Below are positions 18,177-26,022 of a DNA stretch of 30,311 nt, one piece after another. The first letter of the stretch is position 1; the number at the start of each line of letters is the position of its first letter. Below the pieces are notes generated by a model. That model was not told the origin of the DNA. It was given only the letters and a program-made list of their open reading frames with translations, and searched no databases. Source of the stretch: JBIKLM01 sp044375105 (GTDB taxonomy: Bacteria; Planctomycetota; UBA1135; GCA-002686595); contig JBILNK010000032.1 of assembly GCA_044375105.1 (NCBI GenBank), forward strand, positions 1-30,311. The letters run 5' to 3'. The position numbers and the translations under genes are program-made.

Positions 18177-18890
18177 TTGGCGGGATCTGGGGCTGGCCTC
18201 AGGCGATCGCGCGGCGGCTGGTGCGCCGTCTGGCTGGCGCTCGGGCTGGCGGGCTGCGGGGGCGCGGCGGAGCCAGGGTCCGAGGCGGGCCTCGGCCCCG
18301 TGCAGGGCGAGGCTTTGCGCGGGGACCCGCTGGATTCCCCGGGTGGCGGGGCGACCGCAGAGCCGCTCGAGCTGGCGCGCCTTCCGGACGACCTGGCCGA
18401 GCGCTGGGGGCTGGCGCCGGCGCCCGCGGCCAGCGGCCACCGCCGCGTGCATCCGGCCATGCCGGCTGCACGGCTGCCCGCGGAGGCGGTCGAGCTGGGC
18501 TTCGACGACCTGCGGCTGCCCGATTGGAGCCCGCGCGCGCTGCTCGAGCCCGAACGCGGCGGCGAGCCCCCCTGGTCGGCGCCGGTGCGGGCCGCCGCGG
18601 GGGGCTGGGTGGCCTTGGCGGGCTTTCCGTTGCCCTTCGAGAGCGGACCGGGCGGCACCACGGCCCTGTGGCTGACCGCGGCGCCTCCGGGCTGCTGCTT
18701 CGGGGTCCTGGCGGGTCTCGACGCGCAGGTCGAGGTCCAACTCGACCCGGCCGGGCCGCGCCAGCTCTCGCCGCTCGAGCCGCGCTGGTTCGTGGGCCGC
18801 TTCGAGGCCGGCGAAGCCCGCGATGCCTACGGCTTCGTCTCCAGCCTGTACCGACTGCGCCAAGCGCGGGTGCTGCCCGAGGGGCGCTGA
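18177..18890 (+). CDS. DUF3299-like lipoprotein 2 (CCFG motif)
   Basis: This predicted lipoprotein is 237 aa if it starts at TTG 18177. That start gives an n-region with RRSR, a hydrophobic WCAVWLALGL core and lipobox LAGC (Cys27). The mature part has GLGPVQGEAL and LGFDDLRLPDW, echoing the preceding protein, then WVALAGFPLPF, TAAPPGCCFGVLAGLD with Cys173-Cys174, and the closing FVSSLYRLRQARVL. It is therefore a diverged tandem duplicate with the same putative metal or disulphide site. The start is uncertain because no ATG lies between the upstream stop and the signal peptide. A GTG at 17853, overlapping the previous stop as GTGA, would give a 345-aa protein whose N-terminus is the 18-bp repeat. 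I prefer the TTG because only it yields a normal signal peptide. Confidence 0.7.
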   Translation: MAGSGAGLRRSRGGWCAVWLALGLAGCGGAAEPGSEAGLGPVQGEALRGDPLDSPGGGATAEPLELARLPDDLAERWGLAPAPAASGHRRVHPAMPAARLPAEAVELGFDDLRLPDWSPRALLEPERGGEPPWSAPVRAAAGGWVALAGFPLPFESGPGGTTALWLTAAPPGCCFGVLAGLDAQVEVQLDPAGPRQLSPLEPRWFVGRFEAGEARDAYGFVSSLYRLRQARVLPEGR

Positions 18891-19225
18891 CCCGCTGCGA
18901 GGCATCGGCTCCGGCTGCCCCGAGGCGTCCGCCCCGCTCGCCCACCGGCCCGTGGGCCGCCAGCCGGCTGCCTCAGGGGCCGGCAACCCCCCACCCGCAG
19001 GCCAGGGGTCCCCCCGAGCCTCCGGGCGCTGCTGGGGCTGGGGGCGCGGAGCGTCGAGCGCGCCGGGCCCGCTGGCCCCGGGGCGCGCCGGGCATCCCCG
19101 GTCGCCGGCCGCTCCTCGGCGCCGGCTCCAGGCCCATGCCCCGCGGCCCCTCGCGGGCGCGCCGCTCGGTGAATCGCAGGCTCGCGGGCGGCGGCAACTT
19201 GACGCAGGGCTAGGCGGGCCCCGAA
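18891..19225. other. GC-rich spacer without visible features
   Basis: This 335-bp gap separates the second and third DUF3299-like genes. It has low-complexity GC-rich sequence, with no plausible signal peptide, conserved motif, repeat array or terminator that I could recognise. A promoter for the third gene could be hidden here. Confidence 0.5.
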
Positions 19226-19681
19226 ATGGAGCCCATGACCCGCTTCGCGCCCCTGGCCCTGTGCTCCGCGCTGCTCTGGCCCGCCGCCGGATTCGAGCCG
19301 GCCCCGTCCGCGCCGCTGGGCCCCCTGGCCGTCCTCGAGGAGCCCACCGAGATCGAGATCCTCGATCTGACCGGCATCGATTGGCGCCCGGGCCAGCCCC
19401 TGCCCGCGCGCGTCCAAGCCCTCGACGGCCGCCGGGTGCTGATCCGCGGCTACATGCACCAGAGCGTGACCGACAACGTCAACCTGTTCCCGATGGTCTC
19501 CGACGCCTGCCAGTGCGTCGGCGTGCTGCTGCCGCACCACTTCATCGAGGTCAACCTGGGCCCGCGCACCACGGGCCCGATCCCGGGCTGTTTCGAAGTG
19601 GTCGGCACGCTCTCGGTCGGCGAGCTCGAGGTCGACGGCTTCATCCACAGCGTCTACCGCCTGAAGGGCCGCATCTTCTGA
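19226..19681 (+). CDS. DUF3299-like exported protein 3 (CQC variant)
   Basis: This small exported protein is 151 aa, or 148 aa from the second ATG at 19235, which starts directly at the signal peptide (MTRFAPLALCSALLWPAAG). Its mature domain follows the DUF3299-like order: LDGRRVLIRGYMHQS at 66-80, then FPMVSDACQCVGVLLPHHFI at 88-107, then PIPGCFEVVGTLSVGELEVDGF and the final IHSVYRLKGRIF. The Cys pair is spaced as Cys95-x-Cys97 instead of CC, and the Phe of CCFG is Val, so this is the most diverged of the three. Its stop codon overlaps the ATG of the HEAT-repeat gene (TGATG), indicating coupling. It is presumably a component of the same envelope metal system. Function remains unproven. Confidence 0.75.
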   Translation: MEPMTRFAPLALCSALLWPAAGFEPAPSAPLGPLAVLEEPTEIEILDLTGIDWRPGQPLPARVQALDGRRVLIRGYMHQSVTDNVNLFPMVSDACQCVGVLLPHHFIEVNLGPRTTGPIPGCFEVVGTLSVGELEVDGFIHSVYRLKGRIF

Positions 19682-21081
19682 TGTCCAGGCGCGCCCGATC
19701 GGGCCGCGCGCTGGCCTGCCTGGCGCTGGTCGCGGCGCTGGTTCCGGCGCAGAGCGCCAGGGCCCAGGAGCCCGCGGCGGGGCCCAAGCCCGGCGAGATC
19801 CAGAAGCTGCTCGAATTGACGCGCAACGGCTCGCCGGTGGTGCGGCCCCAGGCGGCGCAGCGTTTGGTGCGGCTCGGGGCGCCGGCCCTGGAAGCGATCC
19901 GGGCCTTGCTCGGGGAGGGGCCAGAGGACCTGGCGGGTCTCGGGCCGGAGCTGCTCGGCGAATTGGGCAGCTTCGACGATCCGGCGCTGGAAGCGCGCCT
20001 GGCCGCCGCCCTGGGCGATCTCGATTTCCCCTGGCGCCCGGCGCTCTTGCGCGCCCTGGCGCAGAGCCCCGGCAGCGCCGACCTGCCGCGCTTCCAGGCG
20101 GCCCTGGGCGACGTGCTGGCGGCGGCGCGCGAGGGCGCCCTGGTGGGCCTGCAGACCCTCGAAGACCAAGGCGTCCTCGACGCGGCAGAGCGCCAGGCGC
20201 TCGAGCCCCTGGTGCGCGCGCGGCTGCTCGATCCGAGCGACGCCGTGCGGCGGCGCGCGGCGCTGCTGCTCGATGCCTGGGGGGACGGCGGCGCCCTGGC
20301 CTACCTGCTCGAGGACCTGCGCCGCAGCGATCGCTTCTTCGATCTCGATTGCGGCGGCCTGGCGCGGCGCAGCGCCGCCCAGCTCCTGACCCAGCGGCTG
20401 CAGCGCGCGCCGCGGCCGGGCCGCGCCGCCCCGGCCGGCGACAGGGCGGCGAGCGACGATCCGCCCGCGGCGGCGGCCGCCGGTGCCCCCGCGGCCACGG
20501 CCGCCCAGGACGCACTGCCGCTCGGGGACTACGACCCGCGCTTTCCGCCGGAGGTCGGCGCCAATCCGGCGGCCCTCGCGGCCCTCGAGCAGCGCCTGAT
20601 CGCGCGCGCCGGCGGCCGCTGGCCCGAACTGCCGCCGATCGCACGCGCACCGGCGGCCCGTCCGCCCCTGCTGCTCGGGCTGGAGCTGCGCTCCTGCCGC
20701 CGCGGCGAGGCCTGGCTCGGCCTGGGGGCCGACGATCGGCTCTACGTGGGGCTGGGCACGCCGCGCGCCGTGTTGCTGCCCGAAGGCTCCAGCGCCCGTT
20801 TGCTGGCCGCAGCGGACGCGGCCCAGCGGGGCTTGGAGACCGACCTCTTCGGGCGCCCGGGCTGCGACCTCGAGCGCTATCGCTTCGGCGACGGCAGCGC
20901 GCCCGCGGAGCGCGAGTGGCACGTGCTCAAGGACGCGGCCCCCGCCGGCGATCTGCGGCCCGCGCCGATCGATGGCTTCGCAAAGGCCCTGCTCGAGGTG
21001 CTCCAGGCCGGTGACAGCGAGGCCCAGGCCCTGGGGGCCGAGCTGTCCGCTTTGTTCGAGGCTGTCGGCGGCCCCCTGTGA
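19681..21081 (+). CDS. Exported HEAT-repeat protein
   Basis: This 466-aa protein has a signal peptide to about residue 28 (ALACLALVAALVPAQSARAQ), then amphipathic helical pairs typical of HEAT repeats from about 38 to 235 (PQAAQRLVRLGAPALEAIRALL, GELGSFDDPALEARLAAALG, ALLRALAQS, AVRRRAALLLDAWGDGGALAYLL). A low-complexity Ala/Pro linker (about 240-280) leads to a C-terminal region with no recognised family (LLLGLELRSCRRGEAWLGLG, LYVGLGTPRAVLLPEG). HEAT repeats usually serve as binding scaffolds, so an adaptor in the periplasm is the natural inference. The start codon overlaps the stop of the third DUF3299-like gene, which makes it the probable last gene of the metal-transport-like cluster. I do not recognise a closer homologue. 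Confidence 0.75.
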   Translation: MSRRARSGRALACLALVAALVPAQSARAQEPAAGPKPGEIQKLLELTRNGSPVVRPQAAQRLVRLGAPALEAIRALLGEGPEDLAGLGPELLGELGSFDDPALEARLAAALGDLDFPWRPALLRALAQSPGSADLPRFQAALGDVLAAAREGALVGLQTLEDQGVLDAAERQALEPLVRARLLDPSDAVRRRAALLLDAWGDGGALAYLLEDLRRSDRFFDLDCGGLARRSAAQLLTQRLQRAPRPGRAAPAGDRAASDDPPAAAAAGAPAATAAQDALPLGDYDPRFPPEVGANPAALAALEQRLIARAGGRWPELPPIARAPAARPPLLLGLELRSCRRGEAWLGLGADDRLYVGLGTPRAVLLPEGSSARLLAAADAAQRGLETDLFGRPGCDLERYRFGDGSAPAEREWHVLKDAAPAGDLRPAPIDGFAKALLEVLQAGDSEAQALGAELSALFEAVGGPL

Positions 21082-21296
21082 GCCGGCGGCCCCGCGGTCC
21101 AAAGGCCAGGGGCGGGTCGGGCGCTGACCCTCGGGACGGAGCGCCGTAGCCCGTCGATGCGCCGAGCAGGACCGGCTGGTCCGGGGTTCGCGCTGCAGAG
21201 CGGCGCGGATCGGCGCCGCCCCGTGCCGCAATGGCGCCCCGTTTTCTGTGGGGGGCCGCGTCTCGGCCCGGATCGGTCCTGCGTAGCCTCACCACC

Positions 21297-21989
21297 ATGG
21301 ATCAAGACCCCGAGTCGTTCCTCGCGCTGCCGCCGCGCTTCGATCCCGGCGAACCGCCCGAATCCGCCGCCCAAGGTTTCGCCGCCTCCCTGGCTTCGCG
21401 CCGCTCGGTGCGCGACTTCAGCCCCGAGCCGGTCTCGCGCGCCACGATCGAAGCCCTGGTGCGCTCCGCCACCAGCGCGCCCTCGGGCGCCAACAAGCAG
21501 CCCTGGCGTTTCGTGGCCGTGGGGGATCCCGAGCTCAAGCGGCGCATCCGCCTGGCCGCCGAGGAGGAGGAGCGCGCCTTCTACCAGCGCCGCGCCAGCC
21601 AGCGCTGGCTCGACGACCTGCGGCCCCTCGGCACCGACTGGGAAAAGCCATTCCTCGAAATCGCCCCCTGGCTGATCGTGGTCTTCCGCCTGACCCGCGC
21701 CGACGACGGCGGCCAAGTCTACTATGCGGAGGAATCGGTCGGCATCGCCACGGGCTTCCTGCTGACCGCCATCCACCGCGCCGGTCTGGTGGCCCTGACG
21801 CACACACCGAGCCCGATGCGCTTCCTCGAAGCCCTGCTCGGTCGCAGCGAGCACGAGCGCGCCTACATGCTGATCCCGGTAGGCCACCCGGCCCCGGGGG
21901 CCCGCGTTCCCCGCCACGCCCTCGAGCGCCGCCCGCTGACCGACAGCCTGATCTTCGATCCGCCGAGCCGCCCGCCCGGCGGGGCCTGA
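21297..21989 (+). CDS. Nitroreductase-family flavoprotein, iodotyrosine deiodinase-like
   Basis: This 230-aa FMN enzyme is likely cytoplasmic. The FMN phosphate-binding segment SRRSVRDFSPEPV lies near residues 35-47 and SAPSGANKQPWRFVAVGDPE near 61-80. AAEEEERAFYQRRASQRWLDDLRPLGTDWEKPFLE, with APWLIVVF after it, is the lid region typical of the iodotyrosine deiodinase branch. The GIATGFLLTAIHRAGL helix and VGHPAPGA end motif complete the nitroreductase fold. Bacterial members reduce halotyrosines or other substrates with FMN; the substrate here is unknown. I start it at ATG 21297, since the upstream frame lacks conservation. It lies about 215 bp after the HEAT-repeat gene and is probably transcribed separately. 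Confidence 0.87.
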   Translation: MDQDPESFLALPPRFDPGEPPESAAQGFAASLASRRSVRDFSPEPVSRATIEALVRSATSAPSGANKQPWRFVAVGDPELKRRIRLAAEEEERAFYQRRASQRWLDDLRPLGTDWEKPFLEIAPWLIVVFRLTRADDGGQVYYAEESVGIATGFLLTAIHRAGLVALTHTPSPMRFLEALLGRSEHERAYMLIPVGHPAPGARVPRHALERRPLTDSLIFDPPSRPPGGA

Positions 21990-22046
21990 CCGGCGCCAAG
22001 GAGCCAGGCCCTTCCGAGGCTTCGCCCGAGCCGTTGGAGGTTGGGT

Positions 22047-23042
22047 TCAAAGCTTGGTCGGTACAGCAGCAACCAGGCTGACCAAGACCGGTTCGAGGGC
22101 CTCTTGGTAGTCGATTATCGCTTGAATTTCGTTCGCAATGTCGGGGATCAGCTTCCAGTTCATCATGTAGTTGCAGGAGAACAGCCAGCATTCGGGATGT
22201 GCGACGTTCGCTCCCATCGGCGAGAGGACGGTCGTGAAGCGAGGATCCGGGCTGTAGGCTGGATCGCCGATGCAGACGATCGGCCCCACGCGAATCCAGC
22301 CGATCTTGGGACGGTGATAGGCATCGAAACCCTCCAGGTCTGCGACGATTGCATTGCGCTTTCGGACTTCGAGAGCTCGGTTCAACTCATCGAGGTTCTG
22401 TAGCTCCTTCTGTATGACCTCTCGGAGGTAGCTGTACTGCGGGGAGGCCTTATCGAGCTTGCGTTTCTGTGGGTTGTAGGTCTTTTGGCTGGCGATGCTG
22501 TCCAGAGCACTATGAGGCTGGGTGCCCGAGAGCTTGGGCAGCATACGCAAATGCGCACTCTTCCCGAAAGGAGTCTCGTCATAATTCTTAAGCAGAAACT
22601 CTGGAAACCGGGGAAGACAAGACTCGAGATCTCCGAGTTCCTCGTTGATTGTGATGGGTTCGTCTGGGTCTATGTCGTGTCGAGAGAATAGCGGTTCCAA
22701 CCAATCCCAGTCCTGTCCATAGAACTCGAACAGTACGTCTCCTAGCCTACGACCGCATACGCGCTTGTCGTATTTCAAGCGGACCCAGGGCTCACCGCGG
22801 GGCTCCTCGAGCTGCGGAGCTCCAAGCTCACCACCTGATTCATCATCTGATGCGCTTAGCCGCAAATTTTCCCCTCCCTCCAATTCGCTCCGGACTAGGC
22901 CTTCGACCACGAATGCGTCGAGGGAGGCTGGGCCCGAGGGCTCCCTCAGGCCTTCATCCGGGGTTCCGTTTCGCAGAGCCAGAAAGCTCCCCAGGGCCGT
23001 CACCGCCAAGGCCACCGCCAAGAAGACGTGGACTTTCTTCAT
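22047..23042 (-). CDS. Unrecognised membrane-anchored exported protein in lower-GC stretch
   Basis: I do not recognise this 331-aa protein. An N-terminal hydrophobic segment (about 5-23: VFLAVALAVTALGSFLAL) acts as signal or anchor. It is followed by an acidic, low-complexity linker to about 85. The C-terminal region holds RLGDVLFEFYGQDWDWLEPL and PDEPITINEELGDLE, a helical stretch with EVIQKELQNLDELNRALEVR, then FDAYHRPKIGWIRVGPIVC and HPECWLFSCNY. Several Cys could pair after export. Base composition and codon use are clearly less GC-rich than the surrounding genes, with many A/T-ending codons, which suggests different ancestry or weak selection. It is convergent with the nitroreductase gene and divergent from the polysaccharide-export operon. 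No enzyme motif is evident. Confidence 0.8.
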   Translation of the reverse strand: MKKVHVFLAVALAVTALGSFLALRNGTPDEGLREPSGPASLDAFVVEGLVRSELEGGENLRLSASDDESGGELGAPQLEEPRGEPWVRLKYDKRVCGRRLGDVLFEFYGQDWDWLEPLFSRHDIDPDEPITINEELGDLESCLPRFPEFLLKNYDETPFGKSAHLRMLPKLSGTQPHSALDSIASQKTYNPQKRKLDKASPQYSYLREVIQKELQNLDELNRALEVRKRNAIVADLEGFDAYHRPKIGWIRVGPIVCIGDPAYSPDPRFTTVLSPMGANVAHPECWLFSCNYMMNWKLIPDIANEIQAIIDYQEALEPVLVSLVAAVPTKL

Positions 23043-23827
23043 ATGGGCACGAGCCGAGTGTGGCTCTGTGTAATCTTACTCCTTCGGTAGCGGTCCTTTT
23101 TTGCAGACAGCTTGAGGTCTGCCCCCGGCTTCGGTCTACGGTTTCTTGGAATTCTAAGGCTGCTCCGGCATGTGCCTCGGGGGTGCAGGGAACTGATCGG
23201 CGCTTCAAGTGCCGAGGGTATCCGTGCCTATGTGAGATCCAAACTGGGCTCCTCTCCATGGTAAGAATGGGGTTGCGATGACCTATCCACACGAAAAGTG
23301 CCCCCCCGTGACGAACCCGGCGCCCGTGCTGCTGGCGCCCTGACCGTCTGGGAAACGCGTGGACCCGGCTGCGACCGGGCTCCGACGCCAGCTCGTCAGA
23401 GGCCTTGGCCTGAGCCCCGCGTTGGAGGGGCCGAGATGGCCGCTGCCTTGCAACCCTTCCCAGGGGTTCAGGCGGGTCGGAAGTGGGCTCGGGCTTCGCC
23501 CTGGCGCCGAAGGCCCAACCGCGGACTTCGGATGCGCCGCCCTCGGCGGGCCCCGGGAGCGAGGGTCGCGGTGGGGCCCATGGTTCGCCGGAAGACGGGC
23601 TTAGGGAGGAGACCCGACGAGAGCACGGTCCGAGCGGCCCCTCCCGCAGCCCTGACCCAGCCTCCCAGGCGTGGGAAGCCCCGCGGGGCCGCCCCCCACG
23701 GGCCTGCCGAGCGCGGACGATATCCCCAACCGACGGCGTGCCGCGGGCCGGGATCGCCGGGCGCGCTCGCGCGGCGGCCCGCCGAGGCCCAAACTGGCGC
23801 ACCCGCCTTCCCGAGGCCTCCGCCCCC
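23043..23827. other. Long divergent spacer upstream of polysaccharide-export operon
   Basis: This 785-bp gap has two parts. About 23043-23290 shares the lower GC of the neighbouring minus-strand gene and contains a 6-bp inverted repeat (GCAGAC/GTCTGC, about 23106-23125). The remainder is GC-rich with no convincing gene; open frames there lack signal peptides or motifs and look like high-GC artefacts. Promoters for both flanking units should lie here, but I could not identify hexamers with confidence. Confidence 0.5.
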
Positions 23828-24556
23828 ATGCCCTCCCGCGTGTCCCCGCTCCTGCGCCGCCTCGCCGCCCTGGCCCTGGTCGCCCTGCCCCTGTCGGGCT
23901 GCAACAGCCCGCCCAAGGGCCCAACCCTGATCGAGATCACCCCGGAGATCAACGCCACGCGTTTGGCGGACACCTTCGTGATCACGCCGGGCGACACGAT
24001 CGCCCTCAATTCGAGCAAGGACACCGACCTGGCCCAGGAGCTGACCGTGCTGCCGGACGGCACCGCCAGCTTCTCGGCCATCGGCACCCTGCGCATCGGC
24101 GGCTTCACCCCCGAGCAGGTGCGCCAGCAGGTTCAGCAGGCTTACCGCGAGGCGCGCGCCACCGAATTCCCCGAAGCGCTGACGGTGACCATCGTGGCCA
24201 CGGCGCCGCGCAGCGTGACGGTCATGGGCGAGGTCAACACGCCCGGCCCGATCGCGTTCGGCCTGGACCAGCGTATGACCTTGGTGGAAGCGATCGGCAA
24301 GGCCGGCAGCTTCTCGACCAACACGGCCTGGCTCAGCAGCACGCTGCTGGTGCGCTGGGACCCGGCTACCCAGACCCAGCGCCATTGGGTGATCGATGCG
24401 CGGCCTGAGCACTGGGTCGGCCGCGAGCCGCTCTTGCTGCAGAGCTTCGACGTGATCTACATCCCCAACACCAAGATCGACCGGGTCGGCATCTGGGTGG
24501 ACAACTTCATCCGGCGCCTGCTGCCCTTCCCGTTCCTGTTCCCGGCCCCCGCTTGA
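23828..24556 (+). CDS. Wza-like polysaccharide export lipoprotein
   Basis: This 242-aa predicted lipoprotein (lipobox LPLSGC, Cys25) has a polysaccharide-export domain at about 45-122 (LADTFVITPGDTIALNSS, LTVLPDGTASFSAIGTLRI, TPEQVRQQVQQAYRE). One SLBB domain follows at about 140-200 (RSVTVMGEVNTPGPIAF, MTLVEAIGKAGSFSTNTAW), then SFDVIYIPNTKIDRVGIWVD. It would form or support the outer-membrane exit channel for a capsule or exopolysaccharide. At 242 aa it is much shorter than E. coli Wza (about 380 aa) and has a single recognisable SLBB domain, although short versions are common outside enterobacteria. Its C-terminal stretch RRLLPFPFLFPAP may supply the membrane helix. First gene of a three-gene operon with a Wzz-like and a BY-kinase-like gene. 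Confidence 0.88.
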   Translation: MPSRVSPLLRRLAALALVALPLSGCNSPPKGPTLIEITPEINATRLADTFVITPGDTIALNSSKDTDLAQELTVLPDGTASFSAIGTLRIGGFTPEQVRQQVQQAYREARATEFPEALTVTIVATAPRSVTVMGEVNTPGPIAFGLDQRMTLVEAIGKAGSFSTNTAWLSSTLLVRWDPATQTQRHWVIDARPEHWVGREPLLLQSFDVIYIPNTKIDRVGIWVDNFIRRLLPFPFLFPAPA

Positions 24557-24602
24557 TCGCCGCCGCGGCGTTCCGCCCTCCTCCCGTCCCAAGACCTCGA
24601 TC

Positions 24603-26012
24603 GTGGACAACCAACCGCGCGACGACCTCTCCCGCGACGAGCGCAAGGCGCTCTCCGAGCTGCAGGAGACGATCCTGTTCGGCGTGGCGCGCTACTGGCT
24701 CTCGATCTTGTTCTGCGCCGGTCTCGGGCTGACCCTGGGCATCTACCTGGCGGCCTCGAAGTCCAACACCTATGTCAGCCAGGCCAAGCTGCTGCTGCGC
24801 CTCGGGGAGCGCGAGCAGATCACCCCGGAAGCCATCGTCGGTGCCGGGCCGCGGCGTGAGTCCACGCCCACCATGGAGGACGAGATCCACCTGCTGACCA
24901 ACGTGGCGGTCTTCAAGCGCGTCGTGGCCGATTATCCGGACGGGCCGGTGGCCCTGATGAAGCCCGCCGATCCCCTGCGCCACGACGGCGACGGCAGCAA
25001 CGTGTCCTTGCCCGTGCGACTGATGCACGAGCTGCAGGCCTACCTGATCGCCAGCATGGACCTGGAGCAGGGCATGGCCCAGCTCAGCGAGGACGAGCGC
25101 GCCTTGGCGGCCACAAAGGTGCTGCGCCAAGACACGGTGGTTTTCAACGAGACCGGCTCCAACGTGATTTCGGTGTTGCACACGTCGACCTCGCCGGAGA
25201 AGGCCCAGGACGTCTGTTCGCGGCTGGTGGCCGCCTTCCTCGAGCGCCACCGCGAGCAGTTTTCGGTCGACATCGAGCCAATGCTGCAGAAGCTCGACGA
25301 GCGGCGGCGGGCGGCTGTCAAGGCGCAGGCCGAGCTCGACCGCTTCGTGACCGAAAACCGCCTGCTGAGCTTCGACCTAGAGCTCGAGGAGAAACTGCGC
25401 GCCCTGGTCGAGCTCGAGACCGACTTCGCCACGGCCCAGCGCGAATTTCCTGCCCTGGAGGCCGAGAAGGCCAAACTCCAGGAAACGACCAAGTCCTCTG
25501 CGATCAGCAGCGATGCCCTGGCGGCGGCGCGCGAGCGCCTGGCGCTGCTCGACGGTCTGATCCCGGCCGCCGATGTGCGCCGCACCTCGCTCGGCGAGGA
25601 AATCCAGCGTCGGCGCCTCGAGCTCGAGGAGCTCAAGGGTCTCGAGCCGCGCCTGCGCGAACTGGCTTCGGCCGCCGGCGAGGCCGAAGCCGAGTACCGC
25701 GCCATGGATGCGACCCTGCGGGACCTGCGCGCCTTGGCGGTCCTCGACCTCGAGGGCAAGAGCAACCTCTCGGTACTGCAGGAGGCTGACCTGCCGATGG
25801 AGAAGACCGGGCCCAAGCGCCTCAAGCTGGTCGTGCTGGGCCTCGGTGCGGGACTGGCTCTCGGCACCAGCGCCGCCGTGCTGCGCCAGGCTTTCGAGCG
25901 TCGTCTGCGCTATCCGTCCTCCGTGCAGCGCGCTACCGGGCTCGAGCTGCTTGCGGTGATCCCCGAGTCCGCCGAGGTGCGCCGCCTGCAGCGCGTGCGC
26001 AGCTACATCTGA
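24603..26012 (+). CDS. Wzz/GNVR-type polysaccharide co-polymerase
   Basis: This 469-aa inner-membrane protein has a first membrane segment at about 30-52 (YWLSILFCAGLGLTLGIYLA) and a Wzz head region (TYVSQAKLLLRLG, EDEIHLLTNVAVFKRVV, DTVVFNETGSNVISVLHT). A long coiled coil runs from about 220 to 385, rich in Glu, Leu, Arg and Ala. A second membrane segment is at about 400-425 (KLVVLGLGAGLALGTSAAVL), preceded by the proline-containing ADLPMEKTGPKR typical before the C-terminal helix of this family. It controls chain length or export of a surface polysaccharide together with the Wza-like lipoprotein. The kinase domain is encoded separately, as in CapA/CapB pairs. Start GTG, 46 bp after the Wza-like gene; the next gene follows after 10 bp. 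Confidence 0.88.
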   Translation: MDNQPRDDLSRDERKALSELQETILFGVARYWLSILFCAGLGLTLGIYLAASKSNTYVSQAKLLLRLGEREQITPEAIVGAGPRRESTPTMEDEIHLLTNVAVFKRVVADYPDGPVALMKPADPLRHDGDGSNVSLPVRLMHELQAYLIASMDLEQGMAQLSEDERALAATKVLRQDTVVFNETGSNVISVLHTSTSPEKAQDVCSRLVAAFLERHREQFSVDIEPMLQKLDERRRAAVKAQAELDRFVTENRLLSFDLELEEKLRALVELETDFATAQREFPALEAEKAKLQETTKSSAISSDALAAARERLALLDGLIPAADVRRTSLGEEIQRRRLELEELKGLEPRLRELASAAGEAEAEYRAMDATLRDLRALAVLDLEGKSNLSVLQEADLPMEKTGPKRLKLVVLGLGAGLALGTSAAVLRQAFERRLRYPSSVQRATGLELLAVIPESAEVRRLQRVRSYI

Positions 26013-26022
26013 TCCCCGGCCC

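Noticed and set aside
23283..23291. Second DnaA box (CTATCCACA)
   Set aside because: It has one mismatch to the consensus and no partner sites within the spacer.
23298..23930. Open frame upstream of the Wza-like gene
   Set aside because: It is Arg/Pro/Ala-rich, without motifs, and runs into the Wza-like gene out of frame. It looks like an artefact of GC-rich spacer DNA.
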